The position numbers and the translations under genes are program-made. The notes under the pieces are model-generated. The model saw nothing but the letters and a program-made list of their open reading frames with translations, was not told the origin of the DNA and made no database searches. From Alphaproteobacteria bacterium (lineage in GTDB: Bacteria; Pseudomonadota; Alphaproteobacteria; UBA8366), in assembly GCA_030743445.1 (NCBI GenBank), contig JASLSL010000312.1, positions 1 to 12,607 on the forward strand: DNA of 12,607 nucleotides. Reading direction: 5' to 3'. Every line of letters begins with the position of its first letter. Position 1 is the first letter of the stretch. This document shows positions 6,002 through 12,406 of the stretch, in pieces.

Positions 6002-6772
6002 TCAAATCCGCTCACCGCCTTGGAGCGGCGAGAATTTGACCTCGATCAGCTTGGTTCGCTTGATCTTGCCGTCGAAGCCCTTCTCGACAAGGGTCAGGTG
6101 CTGCATGCCGTCGAGCGGGCCGACCGGCACGATCATGCGCCCGCCTGGCTTGAGCTGGTTGAGGAGCGGCGGCGGGATATGGTGCACCGCCTCCTTGATG
6201 ATCATCGCGTCATAGGGGCCGCGCTCGCGCCAGCCGTAATAGCCGTCTGCGTGGCGGACCTCGATGTTGTCGTAGCCGAGCCGCTTCAGGCGGTCCGCCG
6301 CCGCCGCGGCCAACGGCGCCACCACCTCGACACTGAACACTTTCTTCGCCAGCTTGGAGAGAATCGCCGCCTGGTAGCCCGCCCCGGTGCCGGTTTCGAA
6401 CACCGTGTCGTCGGCCTCGATCCGGACCAGGTGGGTCATCAGCGCGATCAGGAAGGGCTGCGAGATGTTCTGCTCGTGGCCGACCGGCAGCGGCACGTCG
6501 AAATAGGCCAGCGGCTGCAGCGGTTCGGGCACGAATTCGTGGCGCGGCACGTTGCCGATCGCCTCCAAGACATGGGGCTCGATCGCATCGACGCCAGTTT
6601 CCTCGCGCGTCGCAGCGATATGCAGGCCGATGCGGCGCACCAGCTCGGCGCGCATCGCGTCGAAATCGAACTGCTGTTCGGCGCGTGCCTGGGGCGCTTT
6701 CTTGCCGTCATCGGCGGCGACCGGACCCCACAGCAGCGCCAAAAGGGCTGAAAAAACGACTGCTTTCAACAT
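6002..6772 (-). CDS. pcm: Protein-L-isoaspartate O-methyltransferase with signal peptide
   Basis: This 256-residue protein is a PCMT-family enzyme, which uses SAM to methylate abnormal L-isoaspartyl residues and start their repair. Family motifs appear in order: PRHEFVPE (76-83), PLPVGHEQNISQP (94-106), the SAM-binding ETGTGAGYQAAIL (126-138), VEVV (148-151), IPPPLLNQLKPGG (199-211) and a C-terminal VKFSPL (245-250). Unusually, the first 20 residues (MLKAVVFSALLALLWGPVAA) look like a Sec signal peptide with a cut near VAA-DD. A spacer of about 20 residues precedes the catalytic fold. That suggests periplasmic or secreted location, although SAM is cytoplasmic. An internal start at Met40 (about 6655) would remove the leader but would start within the first family helix. 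The gene is convergent with mtnN, whose product cleaves the SAH that Pcm makes. Confidence 0.9.
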   Translation of the reverse strand: MLKAVVFSALLALLWGPVAADDGKKAPQARAEQQFDFDAMRAELVRRIGLHIAATREETGVDAIEPHVLEAIGNVPRHEFVPEPLQPLAYFDVPLPVGHEQNISQPFLIALMTHLVRIEADDTVFETGTGAGYQAAILSKLAKKVFSVEVVAPLAAAAADRLKRLGYDNIEVRHADGYYGWRERGPYDAMIIKEAVHHIPPPLLNQLKPGGRMIVPVGPLDGMQHLTLVEKGFDGKIKRTKLIEVKFSPLQGGERI

Positions 6773-6818
6773 AACCGGAACGTTACCGCGTTAAGGCCGG
6801 GACGGGAAATAGATTGAA

Positions 6819-6836
6819 CCAGCGCATGGACGCTGG
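6819..6836. promoter_or_regulatory. Inverted repeat in the divergent pcm/alcohol dehydrogenase gap
   Basis: CCAGCG (6819-6824) and CGCTGG (6831-6836) form a perfect inverted repeat around six bases, in the middle of the 106-base gap between two divergent starts. The position suits an operator for either gene. Six-base arms in GC-rich DNA can arise by chance, and I found no convincing promoter hexamers here. Confidence 0.25.
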
Positions 6837-6878
6837 GCGGTACATCCGACATCATTTCCGGCGAAGGGAGATCGGGCC

Positions 6879-7877
6879 ATGGCCGATATGCGCCAAATGG
6901 TGTTGGAGCGGGCCGGCGAACCGTTGAAGCTGGTGACAAGGGCGCGGCCCGAGCCGGCGGCGGGCGAGGTGCTGGTCGAGGTCCGGGCCTGCGGCGTCTG
7001 CCGCACCGACCTGCACGTAGTCGACGGCGAGCTGACCGACCCGAAACTGCCGATCGTGCCGGGTCACGAGATCGTCGGCGTCGTCGCCGCGACGGGCGAG
7101 CGCGTGGAGCGCTTCGCCGAGGGCCAGCGGGTCGGCATCCCCTGGCTCGGCTATACCTGCGGCGAGTGCGGGTTCTGCAAATCCGGGCGCGAGAACCTCT
7201 GCGAGAACGCGCGCTTCACCGGCTACCAGATCGACGGCGGCTACGGCGACTACACCATCGCCGACCAGCGCTACTGCTTCCCGATCCATGGGCCATATGG
7301 CGACGCCGAGGCCGCCCCCTTGCTCTGCGCCGGGCTGATCGGCCACCGCTCGCTGCGCATGGCGGGCGACCCGAAGCGGCTCGGCATCTACGGCTTCGGG
7401 GCGGCGGCCCATATCGTGGCACAAGTGGCCAAGTGGGAGGGCCGTGAGGTCTACGCCTTCACCCGCCCGGGCGATACCGCAGCCGAGGCGTTCGCCCGCG
7501 GGCTCGGCGCGGTCTGGGCCGGACCGTCCGACGCGCCGGCGCCCGAGCCGTTGGACGCGGCGATTATCTTCGCGCCTGTCGGACCGCTGGTGCCGGCGGC
7601 ACTCCGGGCGGTCATGCCGGGCGGCATCGTGGTCTGCGCCGGTATCCACATGAGCGACATCCCGAGCTTCCCCTACGAGATCCTGTGGCGCGAGCGGCAA
7701 ATCCGCTCGGTCGCCAACCTGACCCGCAAGGACGGCGAGGAGTTCCTGGAGTTGGCGCCCAGGGTCCCGGTCGAGACCACGATCGAGCCTTACCGGCTGG
7801 AGGACGCCAACCGGGCGCTCGACAATCTGCGCGCCGGCCACGTCCAGGGTGCCGCCGTGCTGGTGATGGGGGATTAG
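6879..7877 (+). CDS. Zinc-dependent alcohol dehydrogenase family protein
   Basis: This 332-residue protein is a medium-chain zinc alcohol dehydrogenase, oxidising an alcohol or reducing an aldehyde with NAD(P). Catalytic zinc ligands are visible as Cys41 (CGVCRTDLH), His63-Glu64 (PGHE) and Cys150 (LLCAGL). The structural zinc site is CGECGFC plus Cys108, giving Cys94, 97, 100 and 108. The nucleotide fold begins GIYGFGAAAH (169-178), where alanine replaces the last glycine of the usual GxGxxG. It resembles the shorter zinc-binding alcohol dehydrogenase subfamily of about 330 residues. AAGGGAG (6864-6870) lies eight bases before ATG 6879, supporting the start; Met4 at 6888 is less well placed. 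The substrate is unknown. It is divergent from pcm and followed 14 bases after its stop by repeat copy 2. Confidence 0.93.
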   Translation: MADMRQMVLERAGEPLKLVTRARPEPAAGEVLVEVRACGVCRTDLHVVDGELTDPKLPIVPGHEIVGVVAATGERVERFAEGQRVGIPWLGYTCGECGFCKSGRENLCENARFTGYQIDGGYGDYTIADQRYCFPIHGPYGDAEAAPLLCAGLIGHRSLRMAGDPKRLGIYGFGAAAHIVAQVAKWEGREVYAFTRPGDTAAEAFARGLGAVWAGPSDAPAPEPLDAAIIFAPVGPLVPAALRAVMPGGIVVCAGIHMSDIPSFPYEILWRERQIRSVANLTRKDGEEFLELAPRVPVETTIEPYRLEDANRALDNLRAGHVQGAAVLVMGD

Positions 7878-7891
7878 CGGGGCGTTACGCC

Positions 7892-8039
7892 CCCTCACCC
7901 TCCCACCGCTTTGCGGCGGGGCCCTCCCTCTCCCATTGCCATGGGTGAGGGTAAGCGGCTGACGCCGCTTCGCGACATGGCGGGGAAACCCTCTCCCGCT
8001 TGCGGGAGAGGGAGGGGCCCACGAAGTGGGAGGGTGAGG
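7892..8039. repeat. Composite palindromic intergenic repeat, copy 2
   Basis: CCCTCACCCTCCCA (7892-7905) and TGGGAGGGTGAGG (8027-8039) are the inverted ends. Inside are CCCTCTCCCA paired imperfectly with TGGGTGAGGG, and the near-invariant hairpin with arms CCCTCTCCCGC and GCGGGAGAGGG. Small hairpins flank it: GGGGCG-TTA-CGCCCC (7879-7893) and GGCCGC-GTA-GCGGCC (8042-8056). It fills the gap between the convergent alcohol dehydrogenase and OYE genes. Hairpins on either strand could help end or protect both transcripts, which is inference. Confidence 0.85.
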
Positions 8040-8082
8040 ATGGCCGCGTAGCGGCCGGCTGAGGGGGATGCGATGGCTCTCG

Positions 8083-9192
8083 CTACGCCCCCTTGAACGG
8101 CTTGAGGAAGTCGCCGCCCCACATCGCCGGGTCGGCGCGCACGTATTGCGGCGGGAAGGCCGGATCCTCGCCGAGCTCGACCGCCGCGTGCCACGGCCAG
8201 CGCGGGTCGTAGAGCATGCCGCGGGCGAGCGCTACCAGGTCGGCCTTGCCTTCGGCGACGATCGCCTCTGCCTGCTGCGGCTGGTTGATCAGCCCGACCG
8301 CCATGGTCGGGATGCCGGCCTCGCGGCGGATGGCCTCGGCGAACGGCACCTGGTAACCGGGCTCGACTATGATCTGCTGCTCGGGCGAGGCGCCGCCGGA
8401 CGACGCGCAAATGAAATCGCAGCCCCGGTCCACCAACTCCTTGGCGAAGACGATGCTGTCCTCGACGTCCCAGCCGCCCGCGACCCAGTCGCTCGCCGAG
8501 AGGCGCAAGCCGAGCGGCTTCTCGTTGGGCCAGACCTTGCGTACTGCCTCGAACACTTCCAAGGGAAACCGCATGCGCCCGGCGCGGTCGCCGCCGTACT
8601 CGTCGTTGCGCTGGTTGGCGAGCGGGGTCAGGAACGAATGCAACAGGTAGCCGTGGGCGTTGTGTATCTCGGCCAGGTCGAAGTCGAGCCGGACCGCGCG
8701 CTCGGCCGCCGCGACGAAGGCCGCCTTGACTTGCGCCAGACCCTCGGCGTCGAGCGCGTCGGGCGTCTTGCGCCCGGGATAGGCGAGGGCGGACGGGCTG
8801 ACGAGCGGCCAGCCGCCCTCATGCGCCTCGAGCGGGCGCTGTTTCTCCCATGCCGCGGTCACGCCCCCTTTGCGCCCCGAATGGGCGAGCTGGATGCCGA
8901 GCTTGGCCCTCCCGTGCTTGCGGCAGAAGGCGATGATCCGGCCCAGCGCCTTGGCGTTCTCGTCCGACCACAGGCCCGAGCAGCCGAGCCCCACTCGGCC
9001 GCGCGGCTCGACCGCGGTCGCCTCGACGAACAACAGGCCCGCTCCCGACACCGAAAGGCTGCCGAGATGCATCAGGTGCCAGTCGCCGAAGCTGCCCTCG
9101 GTCGCCGAGTACTGGCCCATCGGCGAGACGACGATGCGGTTCTCCAGGGTCAGGCCCCTCAGCGTAAATGGCGTAAACAGCTGGGCGGTCAT
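8083..9192 (-). CDS. NADH:flavin oxidoreductase, Old Yellow Enzyme family
   Basis: This 369-residue FMN protein is an ene-reductase of the YqjM/XenA type, which reduces activated C=C bonds or nitro compounds with NAD(P)H. It begins LFTPFTLRGLTLENRIVVSPM like YqjM. QLAHSGRK (101-108) and HNAHGYL (177-183) supply the substrate-binding His177 and His180 and the Tyr182 typical of the family. GLWSDE (73-78) and YGG(D) near 199-202 are other signatures. At residue 26, where YqjM and XenA have a redox-tuning cysteine (PMCxY), this protein has glycine (PMGQY), while Tyr28 is kept. The frame opens at 9243, but ATG 9192 matches the family N-terminus; GGAG lies about 11 bases upstream. It is divergent from the FAH-family gene, and the substrate is unknown. 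Confidence 0.94.
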   Translation of the reverse strand: MTAQLFTPFTLRGLTLENRIVVSPMGQYSATEGSFGDWHLMHLGSLSVSGAGLLFVEATAVEPRGRVGLGCSGLWSDENAKALGRIIAFCRKHGRAKLGIQLAHSGRKGGVTAAWEKQRPLEAHEGGWPLVSPSALAYPGRKTPDALDAEGLAQVKAAFVAAAERAVRLDFDLAEIHNAHGYLLHSFLTPLANQRNDEYGGDRAGRMRFPLEVFEAVRKVWPNEKPLGLRLSASDWVAGGWDVEDSIVFAKELVDRGCDFICASSGGASPEQQIIVEPGYQVPFAEAIRREAGIPTMAVGLINQPQQAEAIVAEGKADLVALARGMLYDPRWPWHAAVELGEDPAFPPQYVRADPAMWGGDFLKPFKGA

Positions 9193-9216
9193 GCGCTCGG
9201 TGTCTCCGGTCGTGGC

Positions 9217-9241
9217 GCGGGAGTATGGGTGCCGCTCCCGC
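9217..9241. promoter_or_regulatory. Inverted repeat over the OYE promoter (operator candidate)
   Basis: GCGGGAG (9217-9223) and CTCCCGC (9235-9241) are perfect inverted arms around 11 bases, about 18 bases centre to centre. The site covers the -10 and most of the spacer of the minus-strand promoter proposed at 9222-9250. A dimeric repressor bound here would block that promoter. No regulator gene is adjacent. Confidence 0.35.
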
Positions 9242-9250
9242 ACCGGTCAA
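9222..9250 (-). promoter_or_regulatory. Sigma-70-type promoter for the OYE gene
   Basis: On the minus strand, TTGACC (9245-9250) is followed after exactly 17 bases by CATACT (9222-9227), 29 bases upstream of ATG 9192. Five of six -35 positions and four of six -10 positions fit the consensus. This is the best promoter match in the window. Confidence 0.5.
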
Positions 9251-9270
9251 TCGGCCGCCCGACAGTGAGA

Positions 9271-9299
9271 CTTTCCGTCGCGGGGTCAGCGGCTATACT
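9271..9299 (+). promoter_or_regulatory. Candidate promoter for the FAH-family gene
   Basis: TATACT (9294-9299) is a good -10 element 24 bases before ATG 9324. CTTTCC (9271-9276), 17 bases upstream of it, is a weak -35. The site lies in the 131-base gap shared with the divergent OYE promoter. Confidence 0.35.
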
Positions 9300-9323
9300 G
9301 CCGGCCAACAGGGAGAACGAGAT

Positions 9324-10199
9324 ATGCGGATACTGGCTTTCGATAAATCAGGTACGCCGACCCTCGGCGTCCGTCGCGGCGACGAGGTGGTCGACCTTTC
9401 CGTCGCCGCACCGGGCTTGCCGGCCGACGCGCCGGGGCTTCTCGCCGGGGGTGGGGATGCGCTCGCCGCCGCCGCCAAGGCGGCCGGGGACCCGCCGGCG
9501 GACGCGGTGATGCCGGCCGACGGCATCGTCTACCACCCGCCGGTCTGGAACCCGGGCAAGATCATCTGCGTCGGGCTCAACTACAAGGACCACGCCGAGG
9601 AATCCTCGACCCAGTTCCAGCAGGTCGACGAGTACCCCTCGCTGTTCCTGCGCGTCGCCACCACGCTGGCCGGCCACAACCAGCCGCTCGTCGTGCCGCG
9701 GTGCTCCTCCGACCTCGACTACGAGGCCGAGATGGTGGTGGTGGTCGGCGGGACCTGCCGTTATGCAACCAAGGACAAGGCGCTCGACTACGTTGCCGGC
9801 TACTCGGTGTTCAACGAGGGCTCGATCCGAGACTATCAGTTCAAGACGACCCAGTGGATTCCGGGCAAGAATTTCGACGCCACCGGTGGCTTCGGCCCCG
9901 ACCTGGTGACATCGGACGAGGTGCCGGCCGGTGGCTCGGGTTTGCAGATCCAAACCAGGCTCAACGGCGAGACCATGCAGAACGCCAATACCCGGGACAT
10001 GATCTTCGACGTGCCGACCCTGATCGCGATCTGTTCCGAGGTGATGACGCTCGAGCCCGGCGACATCATCGTCAGCGGCACGCCGTCGGGCGTCGGTTTC
10101 GCGCGCAAGCCACCGGTGTGGATGAAGCCCGGCGACGTCTGCGAGATCGAGCTCGAGGGCGTCGGCCTGCTCAGCAATCCGATCGCCGGCGAGGCTTAG
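9324..10199 (+). CDS. Fumarylacetoacetate hydrolase family protein
   Basis: This 291-residue protein belongs to the FAH superfamily, whose members hydrolyse, decarboxylate or isomerise C-C bonds in oxo-acids using Mg or Mn, often at the end of aromatic degradation. GLNYKDHAEE (84-93) contains the conserved His90. LDYEAEM (131-137) supplies metal ligands Glu134 and Glu136. The segment NEGSIRDYQ (164-172) aligns with the family NDxSxRDxQ, with Glu165 in place of the usual Asp ligand. GKNFD (181-185) and SGTPSGVGFA are also typical. The frame is open upstream, but ATG 9324 matches the family start and has GGGAG eight bases upstream (9311-9315). Substrate is not predictable; acylpyruvase, ureidoglycolate lyase-like and isomerase annotations are all used for this subfamily. 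It is divergent from the OYE gene. Confidence 0.92.
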   Translation: MRILAFDKSGTPTLGVRRGDEVVDLSVAAPGLPADAPGLLAGGGDALAAAAKAAGDPPADAVMPADGIVYHPPVWNPGKIICVGLNYKDHAEESSTQFQQVDEYPSLFLRVATTLAGHNQPLVVPRCSSDLDYEAEMVVVVGGTCRYATKDKALDYVAGYSVFNEGSIRDYQFKTTQWIPGKNFDATGGFGPDLVTSDEVPAGGSGLQIQTRLNGETMQNANTRDMIFDVPTLIAICSEVMTLEPGDIIVSGTPSGVGFARKPPVWMKPGDVCEIELEGVGLLSNPIAGEA

Positions 10200-10206
10200 G
10201 AAGGCT

Positions 10207-10332
10207 CCTCACCCTCCCAGCCACTCTTCGAGTGCCCGAGTCCCTCCCTCTCCCATTTCATGGGAGAGGGGCTCAAGAATCCCTCTCCCGCTTGCGGGAG
10301 AGGGTGGCGAGCGAATGCGAGCGGGTGAGGGG
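10207..10332. repeat. Composite palindromic intergenic repeat, copy 3 (degenerate right end)
   Basis: The left end CCTCACCCTCCCA (10207-10219) starts eight bases after the FAH-family stop codon. It is followed by hairpins CCCTCTCCCA/TGGGAGAGGG and arms CCCTCTCCCGC and GCGGGAGAGGG, as in copies 1 and 2. The right end is diverged, reading GCGGGTGAGGGGG (10321-10333), so the limit there is approximate. The copy lies between the convergent FAH-family and Ldh2-family genes. Confidence 0.8.
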
Positions 10333-10376
10333 GCGTACGCTTCAGCGTACGCCTGATACGCACGGAACGATTCCGT
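10333..10376. other. Pair of hairpins next to repeat copy 3
   Basis: GCGTACGC (10333-10340) and its identical self-complementary copy (10345-10352) form an eight-base-pair hairpin with loop TTCA. ACGGAA-CGA-TTCCGT (10362-10376) follows. Neither has a T-run. The rest of the gap, to the Ldh2-family stop at 10446, contains a small palindrome, CTGCA-TG-TGCAG (10401-10412), and no gene. These may help end the convergent transcripts or be remains of the repeat. Confidence 0.4.
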
Positions 10377-10445
10377 ACCGGCCGTCGCGTTTTCCGCCGA
10401 CTGCATGTGCAGTAGCGACCCAAAGCCCACACGGTGCGGGAATTT

Positions 10446-11450
10446 TCAGCCGGCGAGGGCCAGCAGCTCGTCGTGGAGATCCTGCGGGATTTCGACCCCG
10501 TTGGCTTCGGCCTCGGCGCGCAGCGCGAGCCGCCGCTCGCCCGGCAGCCGCGTGCCGTCCTGCTCGCGTACGGCGGCGATCAAATCCTCGAGCCGGTCGG
10601 CGAAGGCGCCGGCCGAAAACCCATAGGGGTCGATCGCCATCAGGAACTGACCGGTACGGGGCGCCGGCCCGTCGGCGGTGAAGAACGACGAGGCCTCGTA
10701 GCTGAAGTTGGAGGCGGTGAGCGCGACCGCGAGGATTTCCACCATCATCACCAGGGCCGTGCCCTTGGCATCGCCCATCGCCACCATGGTGCCGTCCATC
10801 GCCGCCTCGGCGTCGGTCGTGGGCTTGCCATCGGCGTCGAGCGCCCAGCCCTCGGGGATCGGCTCGCCGGCCCGCGCCGCCACCATGACGTTGCCGCGCG
10901 CGACCTTGGAGAGGCCCATATCGATGACCAGGGGCGGCGCCTCGCGCCGGGGTGCGGCGAAGGCGATCGGATTGGTGCCGAACAACCCCTTGCTGCCGCC
11001 CCAGGGCGCGATCGCCTGCGGGCTGTTGCCGAAGGCGAGGCCGATCAGGCCGCGCTCGGCCATACGCTCGACGTGATAGCCGGCGGCGCCGAAATGGTGC
11101 GAGTTGGCGATCCCGGCGGCGGCGATCCCGGTCGCGGGCGCCAGCGCCGCCAAGCCGTCGATCGCCGCGGTGATCGCCGGGTAGGCGAAGCCCTCGTTGG
11201 CGTCGATCCAGAGTGCGGCACTGCCGACCTCGTTGATGTCGGGCACCGCGTGGCCCTGGACCTTGCCCGACTTCGCCTGGGCGGCATAGGACGGCAGGCG
11301 CGAGGCGCCGTGGCCCTTGAGCCCATCGGCCTCGGCCGCGACCAGCGCCTTGGCGACCTCCTCCGCGTTCGCCTCGCCGGTATCGTTGGCGACCAGGACC
11401 CGGACCGCGAGGTCATGCAGATCGGCGAGTGAGAGGGTGACGCCGGTCAT
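10446..11450 (-). CDS. Ldh2/MDH2 family (malate/L-lactate dehydrogenase-type) oxidoreductase; ComC-like
   Basis: This 334-residue protein belongs to the NAD(P)-dependent Ldh2/MDH2 family, distinct from classical lactate dehydrogenases. Members oxidise 2-hydroxy acids such as malate, ureidoglycolate and (R)-sulfolactate (ComC). GHGASRL (46-52) holds conserved His47 and Arg51. NSHHFGAAGYHVE (116-128) carries the conserved histidines, and LFGTNPIAF (156-164) and DMGLSKVARGN (177-187) are family motifs. Asn187 stands where many members have lysine (ARGK). The start codon overlaps the stop of the upstream D-2-hydroxyacid dehydrogenase in an ATGA (11447-11450), so the two are probably translationally coupled. 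Together they could interconvert the two stereoisomers of a 2-hydroxy acid through its 2-oxo form. Specificity for sulfolactate is a hypothesis; lactate, malate or another hydroxy acid is equally open. Confidence 0.9.
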   Translation of the reverse strand: MTGVTLSLADLHDLAVRVLVANDTGEANAEEVAKALVAAEADGLKGHGASRLPSYAAQAKSGKVQGHAVPDINEVGSAALWIDANEGFAYPAITAAIDGLAALAPATGIAAAGIANSHHFGAAGYHVERMAERGLIGLAFGNSPQAIAPWGGSKGLFGTNPIAFAAPRREAPPLVIDMGLSKVARGNVMVAARAGEPIPEGWALDADGKPTTDAEAAMDGTMVAMGDAKGTALVMMVEILAVALTASNFSYEASSFFTADGPAPRTGQFLMAIDPYGFSAGAFADRLEDLIAAVREQDGTRLPGERRLALRAEAEANGVEIPQDLHDELLALAG

Positions 11451-12385
11451 GCGTTGCTCTCGATCACGCCGCGCACCCGCTCGGCGGTGACCATGGCGAT
11501 CCGCCGGTTGGTTTCTTCCGTCACACCGGCGACGTGGGGGGTGAGGATCAGGTTCGGGACATCGGCGAAGCGCTCGCCGCCCGCGGCGGTGACCGGTTCG
11601 GTCTCGAACACGTCGATCGCGGCGCCGAACAGATGTCCGTCGCGAATGCCCTGGATCACCGCCAACTCGTCGATCACCCCGCCGCGCGCCGGGTTGATGA
11701 CGATGGCGCCCATCTTCATCTTGGCGACCGCGTCGGCGTCGATCATGTGGCGGGTCTCGTCGGTCAGCGGCACGTGCATGCCGACCACGTCGGAGGTTGC
11801 GAGCAGGGTCTCGAAATCGACCCGCTCGTCGACCAGGCCCCAGGCCTCATCGTCGTCGTCGAGATAGGGATCGCAGGCCACGACCTCCATCTCGAAGGCC
11901 TTGGCGCGGGGTGCCACGGCCCGTCCGATCCGCCCCAGGCCGATGATCCCGTAGCGCTTCTCGTAGGCCTCGTGGGCCTCGATGTCGCGCCGCGGCCACT
12001 CGCCGGCGATGATCCGGCCGTTGACGTGGAAGCCGCCGCCGCGCAACAGCGCCACCATAGTGCCGATCGAGTATTCGGCGACGGTCATGTGGTTGGTGCC
12101 GTAGGCCGGGAACACCGGAATGCCGCGCTTCTCGCAGGCCGCCATGTCGATCCGGTCGGTGCCGACGCCAAGCCGGCCGACCGCTTCCAGCTTCGGCGCC
12201 AGGTCGAGCAGATCGTCGTTGACCCAGGTCAGGTTGCCGACGATCAGCCCGCGCACCTCGGCGAGGTAGGCCGGCACCTCGTCAGGCTTATGGACCAGGT
12301 TCTGGTCGTAATGCACGTCGTAGTCGCGCCGCAGTTCCTCGACCGCGTCGGGATGGATGAACTCCATGATGACGATGTCGGGCAT
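11447..12385 (-). CDS. D-2-hydroxyacid dehydrogenase; SlcC-like
   Basis: This 312-residue NAD-dependent enzyme belongs to the D-isomer-specific 2-hydroxyacid dehydrogenase family (SerA, glyoxylate reductase, SlcC). The nucleotide-binding GLGRIG is at 149-154, followed by an Asp (172) at the end of the second strand that suits NAD over NADP. The catalytic triad is Arg234 (NPARGG), Glu263 (FETEP) and His284 (TPHVAG), spaced as in the family. Length fits the short forms without a C-terminal ACT domain, which argues against a SerA role in serine synthesis. GGGAGAG lies upstream of ATG 12385, and only 21 bases separate this gene from the preceding TctC-like stop codon. It overlaps the following Ldh2-family gene by four bases. 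From memory, its N-terminus resembles (S)-sulfolactate dehydrogenase SlcC, but a search is needed to rank it against other members. Confidence 0.92.
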   Translation of the reverse strand: MPDIVIMEFIHPDAVEELRRDYDVHYDQNLVHKPDEVPAYLAEVRGLIVGNLTWVNDDLLDLAPKLEAVGRLGVGTDRIDMAACEKRGIPVFPAYGTNHMTVAEYSIGTMVALLRGGGFHVNGRIIAGEWPRRDIEAHEAYEKRYGIIGLGRIGRAVAPRAKAFEMEVVACDPYLDDDDEAWGLVDERVDFETLLATSDVVGMHVPLTDETRHMIDADAVAKMKMGAIVINPARGGVIDELAVIQGIRDGHLFGAAIDVFETEPVTAAGGERFADVPNLILTPHVAGVTEETNRRIAMVTAERVRGVIESNA

Positions 12386-12406
12386 AGCGGATGCTCTCCC
12401 GCGGGA

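Noticed and set aside
5972..6751. Plus-strand open frame of 259 codons opposite pcm
   Set aside because: Antisense to intact PCMT motifs on the minus strand; no motif and no ribosome binding site.
6852..7898. Minus-strand open frame of 348 codons opposite the alcohol dehydrogenase
   Set aside because: The plus strand has all zinc ligands and a Rossmann fold; the antisense product is featureless.
8068..9510. Plus-strand open frame of 480 codons over the OYE gene
   Set aside because: It is the longest open frame in the window, but it overlaps the motif-bearing OYE gene antisense and the FAH-family gene out of frame, and has no domain of its own.
10434..11432. Plus-strand open frame of 332 codons opposite the Ldh2-family gene
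   Set aside because: The minus-strand product has ordered family motifs and an ATGA overlap with its operon partner. The plus-strand product is low in complexity.
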